Of a stretch of 64,000 bases of DNA, positions 36,446 to 42,951 are shown piece after piece (positions within the stretch are counted from its first letter, which is position 1; the number at the start of each line of letters is the position of its first letter). The notes under the pieces are model-generated. The model did not search any database and was not told the origin of the DNA. It saw only the letters and a list, made by a program, of their open reading frames with translations. The stretch is from Agromyces cerinus subsp. cerinus (GTDB taxonomy: Bacteria; Actinomycetota; Actinomycetes; Actinomycetales; Microbacteriaceae), in contig NZ_FSRJ01000002.1 in NCBI RefSeq assembly GCF_900142065.1, positions 124,001-188,000 on the forward strand, in the 5' to 3' direction. Position numbers and translations under genes: made by a program.

Positions 36446-37147
36446 ATGAGTTCCTTCGTGATCGAGGCATCCGGCCTCAGCAAGTCGTTCGGCCAGACGC
36501 ACGCCCTCGCGGGCGTCGACCTCCAGGTGCGCACCGGGGAGGCGATCGCCATCATGGGCGCCTCCGGCTCGGGCAAGACGACCCTGCTGCACTGCCTCGC
36601 GGGCATCACCCGTCCCGACGCGGGCACGGTCGACTTCCAGTCGGGCGCAGGGCGCGTCGAGGTCACGTCGCTCAGCGAGCGCGAGCGCTCGCGGCTGCGC
36701 AGGGAGGCGTACGGCTTCGTCTTCCAGCAGGGGCTGCTGATCCCCGAGCTCACCGCGGTCGAGAACGTCGCGCTCGCGCTCATGCTGAACGGCATGCCGC
36801 GTGCCCGCGCCGAGGAGTACGGCCGCGGATGGCTCGCGGCCCTCGGTCTCGCCGGCATGGAGGACCGCCGCATCGGCCAGCTCTCGGGCGGCCAGGCGCA
36901 GCGCGTCGCGATCGCGCGGGCACAGGTCACCGGGGCATCCGTCGTCTTCGCCGACGAGCCGACCGGTGCGCTCGACTCCGCCACCTCCGCCGAGGTCATG
37001 CAGGCACTGCTCGACTCGACCACCGGTCAGGGACGCACCCTCGTGGTCGTCACGCACGACGCGGATGTCGCGGGCCGCTGCTCCCGCATCGTCGACATGC
37101 GCGACGGCCGCATCGTGGGCGAGCGCGTGCCCGGGGTCGCCGCATGA
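36446..37147 (+). CDS. ABC transporter ATP-binding protein (MacB/LolD-like)
   Basis: 233 residues. Walker A GASGSGKTT, Q-loop FQQGLLIPELTAVENV, signature LSGGQAQRVAIARA, Walker B VVFADEPTGALDS, switch His VVTHD. The ADEPTGALD form belongs to the MacB/LolD/FtsE-type group that works with FtsX-like permeases, as encoded next. Start ATG at 36446 after GGGGG; an upstream in-frame ATG at 36389 adds basic non-homologous residues. Overlap ATGA with the permease gene. Confidence 0.92.
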   Translation: MSSFVIEASGLSKSFGQTHALAGVDLQVRTGEAIAIMGASGSGKTTLLHCLAGITRPDAGTVDFQSGAGRVEVTSLSERERSRLRREAYGFVFQQGLLIPELTAVENVALALMLNGMPRARAEEYGRGWLAALGLAGMEDRRIGQLSGGQAQRVAIARAQVTGASVVFADEPTGALDSATSAEVMQALLDSTTGQGRTLVVVTHDADVAGRCSRIVDMRDGRIVGERVPGVAA

Positions 37148-38460
37148 TCGCCCGCGTCGCGTGGCTGCTCGCCAGGCCCGGCACCTCCGGTGCCGCGGCG
37201 AGCCTCCTGCCCGTCACGGCCTTCGCGATCGTCACCGCGCTGCTCCTCGTCGTGCTCGGCGGCGCCCAGTCGTTCTGGACCTGGAGCGACGACATCGGCG
37301 TGACCTACCAGGCGCTCGCGGTCATCGCCCTCGTGCTGCTCGTGGTGCCGCTCGCCTCGCTCGGCGGTGCCGCCGCCCGTCTCTCGGCCCGGCGGCGCGA
37401 CGACCGGCTCGCGACCCTGCGGCTGCTCGGCGCCACTCCCGCGACCGTGTCGGCGCTCGCCGTGCTCGAGTCGGTCGTGCTCGCAGCGGCAGGTGCCATT
37501 GCGGGCGTGGTGCTGTACTTCCTGCTCGTGCCGCTCGTCGCGCTCATCCCGTTCCGGGGCGAGCCGCTCGGTGTCGACGGCGTGCTGCTCGGACTGCCCG
37601 CGCTCGCCGCGGTGTTCGCAGGCGTCGTGCTGCTCGCTGCGGCGAGCGCCGTGCTCGGCCTCCGCCAGGTCGTCATCTCGCCGCTCGGCGTGCGCACGAA
37701 ACAGGACGCCCCGAAGCTGCACTGGCTGCGCATCGTCATCGGCGTCGCGGTCATCGCGATCGCGTTCCTCATGATGAGCGTGCTGCAGGTGGCCGGTTCG
37801 ATGCTGGTCATCTTCGCGATGCTCGGGCTCGCGTTCGGGGGCACCATCGCCGTGCTGAACCTCATCGGCCCGTGGGTCATCCGCCTCGTCGCGCAGTCGC
37901 AGGCGCGACGGGCGAAGACGCCGGCGCGGCTCCTCGCGGCCCGTTCGGTGCTCGAGTCGCCGAAGGCGGCCTGGCGTCAGGTCTCGGGCGTCGCGATGAC
38001 GAGCTTCATGGCCGTGTTCGCGGGCACCGGCATCGCGCTGCTCGGCTCGTTCGGCGAAGCAGGCGACGTGGAGTCGATGCAGCTGTTCGACGACATCCGC
38101 ACCGGGATCCTCATCACGGTCATCGGCTCGTTCCTCATGGTGGCCTCCTCGGTCGGCGTGAACCAGGCCGCCGGCATCCTCGATCGCGGCGAGCTCTACC
38201 GCTCGCTCGACATGCTCGGCATGCCGACGCCGACCATGGACTCGGCGCGTCGCCGAGCGGTCATGTCGCCGCTGCGCATCACCGCGATCGGGTCGGCGGT
38301 GACCGCGGCGATCGTGATGCTGCCGCTCACGGGCGCGGCGATCATCGTCGCGCCGCTCTCGCTCGCGGTCATCGCCGGCGTGCTCGCAGCCGGCATCGGG
38401 GTCGTGTGGCTCGGGCTGCTCGCGACGAAGCCCATGCTCGAGCGGGCGGCGGCGGGCTGA
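37144..38460 (+). CDS. FtsX-like ABC permease
   Basis: 438 residues. One N-terminal helix, then FtsX domains each with three to four helices; the family core is seen in AARLSARRRDDRLATLRLLGATPATVSALAVLESVVLAAAGAIAGVVLYF and in its second copy GILDRGELYRSLDMLGMPTPTMDSARRRAVMSPL. It lacks a large extracytoplasmic MacB domain, so it resembles BceB-like or small mechanotransmission exporters. It forms a two-gene system with the ATPase. The stop codon TGA lies within the first unit of the repeat cluster (GCGGGCTGAG). Confidence 0.88.
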   Translation: MIARVAWLLARPGTSGAAASLLPVTAFAIVTALLLVVLGGAQSFWTWSDDIGVTYQALAVIALVLLVVPLASLGGAAARLSARRRDDRLATLRLLGATPATVSALAVLESVVLAAAGAIAGVVLYFLLVPLVALIPFRGEPLGVDGVLLGLPALAAVFAGVVLLAAASAVLGLRQVVISPLGVRTKQDAPKLHWLRIVIGVAVIAIAFLMMSVLQVAGSMLVIFAMLGLAFGGTIAVLNLIGPWVIRLVAQSQARRAKTPARLLAARSVLESPKAAWRQVSGVAMTSFMAVFAGTGIALLGSFGEAGDVESMQLFDDIRTGILITVIGSFLMVASSVGVNQAAGILDRGELYRSLDMLGMPTPTMDSARRRAVMSPLRITAIGSAVTAAIVMLPLTGAAIIVAPLSLAVIAGVLAAGIGVVWLGLLATKPMLERAAAG

Positions 38461-38607
38461 GACCTGTGCGGGCTGAGGCCTGTGCGGGTTGAGCCTGTGC
38501 GGGTTGAGCCTGTCGAAACCCGGGATGGGTTTCGACAGGCTCAACCCGCAGGGGGGTTCGACAGGCTCAACCCGCAGGGGTTTCGACGGGCTCAACCCGC
38601 AGGCGGG
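38455..38607. repeat. Cluster of dispersed repeat units with a perfect 24-bp inverted repeat
   Basis: Four to five units of about 16 bases (TGTGCGGGTTGAGCC and variants) lead into a perfect inverted repeat, 38498-38521 with 38527-38550, 5-base loop; two further copies of GTTTCGACAGGCTCAACC-type arms follow. It lies between the FtsX gene and chorismate mutase, provides the FtsX stop codon and can act as its terminator. Confidence 0.9.
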
Positions 38608-38615
38608 GCTGCAGG

Positions 38616-38621
38616 TACGCT
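38616..38621 (+). promoter_or_regulatory. Candidate -10 of leaderless chorismate mutase gene
   Basis: TACGCT six bases before the ATG at 38628, directly after the repeat cluster. Confidence 0.4.
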
Positions 38622-38627
38622 CGAAGC

Positions 38628-38966
38628 ATGAGTGACGGGTCCTTCGACGAACGTGATGCTGCCATGAGCGAGCTGCTCGGCATCCGATCCAGCATCGACA
38701 ACATCGACGCGGCCCTCATCCACCTGCTCGCCGAACGCTTCAAGTTCACCCAGCAGGTCGGCCGGCTGAAGGCCACGCACGGACTGCCGCCGAGCGACCC
38801 CGACCGTGAGCGACGTCAGATCGCCCGGCTCCGGAACCTCGCGATCGACGCGCACCTCGACCCGGCGTTCGCCGAGAAGTGGTTCAACTTCGTCGTCGCC
38901 GAAGTGATCCAGCACCACGAAGAGCTCGCCAACGGCGCGGCTTCGGGCACCTCCGACGAGCTGTGA
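38628..38966 (+). CDS. Chorismate mutase (AroQ class)
   Basis: 112 residues, all helical, catalysing chorismate to prephenate for phenylalanine and tyrosine synthesis. The AroQ core runs ELLGIRSSIDNIDAALIHLLAERFKFTQQVGRLKATHGLPPSDPDRERRQIARL, with the substrate-binding arginines (R near residue 20, R and K in the second helix, R in DRERR) in place. No signal peptide, so it is cytoplasmic. A TACGCT hexamer six bases upstream suggests a leaderless transcript. Other aromatic genes are not in the window. Confidence 0.93.
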   Translation: MSDGSFDERDAAMSELLGIRSSIDNIDAALIHLLAERFKFTQQVGRLKATHGLPPSDPDRERRQIARLRNLAIDAHLDPAFAEKWFNFVVAEVIQHHEELANGAASGTSDEL

Positions 38967-38976
38967 GCTCCGGGCT

Positions 38977-39900
38977 GTGAGCTGGTACCCGGCGGCCGTT
39001 CCGTCGCAGGCGGGCAAGCGCTACCTCGTGACCGGCGCGAACGCCGGAATCGGATTCTTCACGGCGGCTCGGCTCGCCGGCGCGGGCGCGCACGTCGTGC
39101 TCGTCGGGCGCAGCCCTGAGCGGCTCGAGGCGGCGATGGCCGCGATCCGCGGCGCGCGCCCCGAGGCATCCGTCGAACCGCTGGTCATCGACGTCGCCTC
39201 GCTCGACTCGGTGCGCGCCGGTACCGCGCGCCTGCTGCACCGCCCGCCGTTCGACGGCGTGGTGGCCAACGCGGGCATGGTGCACACGCCGAGCACCCGG
39301 CTGGAGTCGCCCGACGGCAACGAACTCGTGCTCGCGACGAACGTGCTCGGCCACTTCGCGCTGCTCGCGCAGCTGCTGGGGCACCTCGCGCCGGGCGCGC
39401 GCATCGTCACGCTCGGCTCGTTGTCGAGCCGGCTCTCGACGTTCCGCATCGACGATCTGCAGCAGCTCGAGCGCGGCTACGACTCGTGGCGCGCCTACGC
39501 GCAGTCGAAGATCGCGACGCAGGTGTTCGCCTTCGAGCTCGACCGGCGGCTTCGGGCGGTGGATGCTTCCATCTCGAGCATCGTCGCCCACCCGGGCTAC
39601 TCGACGGGCGGCAGGACGCCGCGCGTGCCCGGGGTCAACGAGCCGTCGACCGCGAAGCGGTTCCGCGACGCGCTGCAGGCAGCGTGGGCGCAGGGCAAGC
39701 ATCGCGGCGCCGAGGTGCCGCTGCACGCGCTCACCGCCACCGGCGTCGAGGGCGGTCAGTTCTGGGGACCACGGTGGACGACGAAGGGCGAGCCCGTCCT
39801 GCACACTCCGACGCGCACGTCGACGGATGCCGCGATCGGCGCCCGCTTCTGGGCCTTCGCCGAAGACGCCACGGGCACGACGTTCACCGTGGGCGCATGA
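38977..39900 (+). CDS. Short-chain dehydrogenase/reductase
   Basis: 307 residues. Rossmann NAD(P)-binding motif VTGANAGIGFFTAARLAGAG, NAG motif (VVANAGMVH), and the catalytic Ser (LGSLSSRLS) with YAQSK giving Tyr and Lys. Sequence resembles the retinol dehydrogenase/WWOX-like branch of SDRs. The GTG start lies ten bases after the chorismate mutase stop, and its own stop overlaps the next gene by ATGA. The substrate is unknown; a link with aromatic metabolism is not implied. Confidence 0.88.
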   Translation: MSWYPAAVPSQAGKRYLVTGANAGIGFFTAARLAGAGAHVVLVGRSPERLEAAMAAIRGARPEASVEPLVIDVASLDSVRAGTARLLHRPPFDGVVANAGMVHTPSTRLESPDGNELVLATNVLGHFALLAQLLGHLAPGARIVTLGSLSSRLSTFRIDDLQQLERGYDSWRAYAQSKIATQVFAFELDRRLRAVDASISSIVAHPGYSTGGRTPRVPGVNEPSTAKRFRDALQAAWAQGKHRGAEVPLHALTATGVEGGQFWGPRWTTKGEPVLHTPTRTSTDAAIGARFWAFAEDATGTTFTVGA

Positions 39901-40091
39901 GCGAGCCGGCAGAGCAGCCGCGGTTCTTCGCGCGGCCGAAGGTGCGCCGCATCCTCTCGCGCGTCGTGGTCGCCGTCGGCATCGTGCTCGCCGTGATCGG
40001 CGTCGTCTCGGGCCGCTACGGGTGGCTCTTCTCGGGCATCATCGTCGTCGGCCTCGGCGCCGCGATGGGGCCGGGGCGCATCCGCCGCTGA
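39897..40091 (+). CDS. Small membrane protein, unknown
   Basis: 64 residues with a basic cytoplasmic N-terminus (RFFARPKVRRILSR) and two short membrane helices (VVVAVGIVLAVIGVVSG and WLFSGIIVVGLGAAMG). The ATG overlaps the SDR stop, so it is co-translated. No family recognised. Confidence 0.65.
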   Translation: MSEPAEQPRFFARPKVRRILSRVVVAVGIVLAVIGVVSGRYGWLFSGIIVVGLGAAMGPGRIRR

Positions 40092-40113
40092 CGCGAGGGC
40101 GCTTCGCGAGCGA

Positions 40114-40659
40114 TCAGCCGAGCACCACGGTCGTCGGCACCGGATTCGCGAAGAGGTCGAGCACCGGGCAGTGCGCGTCGACGGTCTCGCGGAGGGTCTC
40201 GTAGCGCTCGTCGCTCTCGGGGCCGTGGAGCTTCACCGTGAGACGGACCTGGTTGAAACCGGCACGCACGGACTCGTCGATGCCGAACAGCTTGCGCGCG
40301 TCGAGGTCGCCCTCTGCCGTGATCTCGATGTCGTCGAGCTGGATGCCGAGCGCGCCGGCGTACAGCCGGTAGACCACGATCTGACAGGAGATGAGCGCAC
40401 CGAGGGCGTACTCCACCGGGCTCGCGGCGACGTCGTCGCCGGCGAGGGCGGCGGGTTCGTCGACCTCGAAGCGGTGGCGGCCGGCGGTGATCGCGCTCGC
40501 GACGGCGCCGGTGCCGCGGCCCGTCACGGTGTACGTGAGGTGGGCGGCGTCGGGGTTGCGCTCGATGCGGTCGGCCCACGCAGCGCCGGCTGCGGCGAGT
40601 CGCTCCGCGCGTTCGGCGGGCGGGAAGGCGGTCGTGGCGGTGTCGTCCAGGAGAGTCAT
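40114..40659 (-). CDS. OsmC/Ohr-family protein
   Basis: 181 residues. OsmC fold: beta-rich N-terminal part (HLTYTVTGRGTGAVASAITAGRHRFEVDEP), then the central helix with the first redox Cys, ASPVEYALGALISCQIVVYRLYAGALGIQL, and the second Cys in TVDAHCPVLDLF. Both peroxidatic-site cysteines are therefore present, consistent with thiol-dependent peroxide reduction. TATCGT stands six bases before the ATG (leaderless pattern). It is the last minus gene before the phosphonate region but separated by 127 bases. Confidence 0.9.
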   Translation of the reverse strand: MTLLDDTATTAFPPAERAERLAAAGAAWADRIERNPDAAHLTYTVTGRGTGAVASAITAGRHRFEVDEPAALAGDDVAASPVEYALGALISCQIVVYRLYAGALGIQLDDIEITAEGDLDARKLFGIDESVRAGFNQVRLTVKLHGPESDERYETLRETVDAHCPVLDLFANPVPTTVVLG

Positions 40660-40665
40660 GCCCGA

Positions 40666-40671
40666 ACGATA
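40666..40671 (-). promoter_or_regulatory. Candidate -10 of leaderless OsmC gene
   Basis: TATCGT on the minus strand, six bases before the ATG at 40659. Confidence 0.4.
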
Positions 40672-40786
40672 TGGGGCGGCGGAGGTCGGCTGCTCGCAGC
40701 CGCGTCACCGGGCGCAACGCATCGTCACACGAGGACGAGTGGGGCGCCGCTGCGACCGCTGCCGCTGCCGCTGTCGCCGACGCGAC

Positions 40787-41989
40787 TCACGCGGTCAGCG
40801 TCGCGAGCACGCGCGGCCACGTGCCGTCGAGGTCGGCGAGCACGAGGTCGGCGCGCAGCCCGGGCACGAGTGAACCGCGATCGGTCAGCCCGACCGCGGC
40901 GGCTGGGCCGCTCGTGACGAGACCGACGGCCGCGGGCAGCGAGCACGATCCGCCGGCAACGAGCCGCACGACCGCACCGAGCTGGGCGTCGGGCAGGTAG
41001 TCCGAGGCGAGTGCGTCGACGAGCCCCGCGGAGATCAGCTCGCCGGCCGAGACGTTGCCGGCGTGCGATCCGCCGCGCATCGCGTTCGGGGCGCCCGCGA
41101 CGACCAGGAGGCCGCGCCGGCGCGCGTGCGCCGCCGCGTCGAACGTGGTCGGGAACTCCGCGACCGCACCGCCGCGCTCCACGAGCTGGTCGACGTCGTC
41201 GCGAGTGGCGGGGTCGTGACCGAACAGCCGGATGCGTCCGGCGCGCGCGAGCCCACCGAGCCGTGCCAGCGTGCGCCGGCCGACCTCCCGCTGCTCGTCG
41301 CGTGAATCGCGCCACCACTCCACGTGCGCCGAGGCCTCGTCGGGGGTCATACCCTCGCCCTCGACCATCCAGCGCCGCATGGTGGACGGGTCGGCGTACT
41401 GCCCCTGCCCGGGCGTATGGTCCTCGTGCGAGACGACGAGCACCGCGTCGCCGGCCGCGGCGACGCGCGCTTCGAGCGCCGCGACGCCGGCCGCGCAGCG
41501 CACGTCGACGCGGTGCAGGATGCGCATCGCCGACGCGTCGAGCGCCTCGATGGCATCGGCGATCTCCTCGGCCGGCGGCGACCCGATCGGCAGGCCGACG
41601 GCGGTGCGCGACTGGAACGCGACGCCCTGGAACGCGGTCGTCGTTCCAGCAGCACGCAGCCGGCCCTCCGCCGCGGCGAGCGCGTACCCGACCGGTACCG
41701 ATGCCCCGGGGCGAGGCCGCAGTTCGCGGCCCAACGCGTCGCCGTGCACGTCGACGAGGCCGGGCAGGCACATGGCGTCTCCACCGTCGAGGTCGGCGCC
41801 CCCGCCGGGCGGGTGCGGGGCGACCTCTTCGATGATCCCTGCGCGCACGACGATCCTGGCATCGTCGAGGATCCGGTCCGGCAGCACCGCGCGCACATGG
41901 CCCAGCACGTAGTCGGCGGGCGGGCGGCCGAGGGGCCAGCCCGCGGCATCCGCTCTGGTGACCGGGGCGGCGGTCGTGGTTGCGGTCAT
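40787..41989 (-). CDS. phnM: PhnM-family alpha-D-ribose 1-methylphosphonate 5-triphosphate diphosphatase
   Basis: 400 residues, amidohydrolase fold. In C-P lyase pathways PhnM removes pyrophosphate from ribose 1-alkylphosphonate 5-triphosphate. Close matches to E. coli PhnM: metal site LPGLVDVHGDALGREL (HGD in place of HTD), VVSHEDHTPGQGQYADPSTMRRWM, FGHDPATRDDV, AVAEFPTTFDAAAHARRRGLLVVAGAPNAMRGGSHAGNVSAGEL, ASDYLP. The start overlaps the stop of the phnF-type regulator gene (ATGA). No phnGHIJKL genes occur in the window, so its substrate may arise elsewhere or it serves a different reaction with the island at 45.9-52.8 kb. Confidence 0.9.
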   Translation of the reverse strand: MTATTTAAPVTRADAAGWPLGRPPADYVLGHVRAVLPDRILDDARIVVRAGIIEEVAPHPPGGGADLDGGDAMCLPGLVDVHGDALGRELRPRPGASVPVGYALAAAEGRLRAAGTTTAFQGVAFQSRTAVGLPIGSPPAEEIADAIEALDASAMRILHRVDVRCAAGVAALEARVAAAGDAVLVVSHEDHTPGQGQYADPSTMRRWMVEGEGMTPDEASAHVEWWRDSRDEQREVGRRTLARLGGLARAGRIRLFGHDPATRDDVDQLVERGGAVAEFPTTFDAAAHARRRGLLVVAGAPNAMRGGSHAGNVSAGELISAGLVDALASDYLPDAQLGAVVRLVAGGSCSLPAAVGLVTSGPAAAVGLTDRGSLVPGLRADLVLADLDGTWPRVLATLTA

Positions 41990-42723
41990 CCGGGTGCGTC
42001 CGCCGACGGGACGGACCCGCCGAGCTCGAAGACGACCCGCATCGCGTCGGCGCGGATCCATCGGCGGGTGAAGCACAGCAGCCGCCCGGATGCGGCGTCC
42101 CGGTTGACGCTCTCGACGAGCCAGACCGGGTCGCCCGTCGCGCATTCGAGGCCCTCGGCGACCTCGTCGGAGGCGACCTCGATGCTCGCCCGCGACGATG
42201 CCCGCTCGGGCGAGGCGCCCGCCATCTGCCGGAGGATCTCGTGCAACGACGACTCGTGTCGGATCGCCGTCGGCAGCTGCGGCAGCACGTCGACCGGCAC
42301 CCACTCGTCGCCCCACGAGGCCGGCAGATCGTCGGTGAAGGAGCGTCGCCTGAGCCGGTAGCCGGCCTCGTCCGGAGCCCGGCCGAGATGCACCGCGACG
42401 TCGTGCGGGAGGTCGAGCGGGTCGCACGACAGCACGACGCTGCGCGGCACGGCGCCGGCATCGCGCACGGTGCGGCTCCACGACGGCGCCCGATCGGCCG
42501 AGATCATGTAGTCGATGCGCTTCGCCGTGTAGGTGCCGCCGCCCTTGATCCGGCGCACGAGCATGCGCCGCTGGAGCTCCTGCATCGCGGCTCGCGCCGC
42601 CGCACGCCCGACGCCGAACCGTTCGGCGATCTCGTGCTCGCCGGCGACCTTGGTGCCCGGCGGCAGTTCGGCGTACTCCGAGACCAGCCGGTCGGCGATG
42701 TGACGGAACCTCGTCTCTGGCAT
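41986..42723 (-). CDS. phnF: PhnF-like GntR/UTRA transcriptional regulator
   Basis: 245 residues. HutC-type GntR helix-turn-helix at the N-terminus (HIADRLVSEYAELPPGTKVAGEHEIAERFGVGRAAARAAMQELQRRMLVRRIKGGGTYTA), then the UTRA ligand-binding domain (RLRRRSFTDDLPASWGDEWVPVDVLPQL to the C-terminus). Its gene is first in an operon with phnM and divergent from the secreted phosphoesterase. By position it senses a phosphonate-related ligand and controls this region. Repeated GGTGAA blocks just upstream (42726-42765) are candidate binding sites. Confidence 0.87.
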   Translation of the reverse strand: MPETRFRHIADRLVSEYAELPPGTKVAGEHEIAERFGVGRAAARAAMQELQRRMLVRRIKGGGTYTAKRIDYMISADRAPSWSRTVRDAGAVPRSVVLSCDPLDLPHDVAVHLGRAPDEAGYRLRRRSFTDDLPASWGDEWVPVDVLPQLPTAIRHESSLHEILRQMAGASPERASSRASIEVASDEVAEGLECATGDPVWLVESVNRDAASGRLLCFTRRWIRADAMRVVFELGGSVPSADAPG

Positions 42724-42725
42724 GT

Positions 42726-42765
42726 GGTGAAGTCTCGCCCGGCCGGGTGAACTGCAGGTGAAGTC
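42726..42765. promoter_or_regulatory. GGTGAA repeat block in phnF/phosphoesterase divergent region
   Basis: GGTGAAGTC occurs at 42726 and again at 42757, with GGTGAACTG at 42746. It lies directly before the phnF start and is a possible operator or promoter element. Confidence 0.35.
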
Positions 42766-42951
42766 CCAGCCGTCGCGCTCCGATCGCGCGGCCGCGTTGC
42801 AGTTGTCCGGACAGGGAACGACGCTCGTCGCGAGCCGTTCACGGGATCTTCGCGCCCGCACCCGGAGCCGTGTGCGTGGCACAGGTCTACTTGCCGACGA
42901 CCGCTCCGCCCGTCGGAGCGGAGAACGCACACGGAACGAAAGCGAGTCGAG

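Noticed and set aside
38455-38607. Repeat cluster as a CRISPR array
   Set aside because: Units are 16-27 bases with almost no unique spacers and include a long palindrome; no cas genes are nearby.
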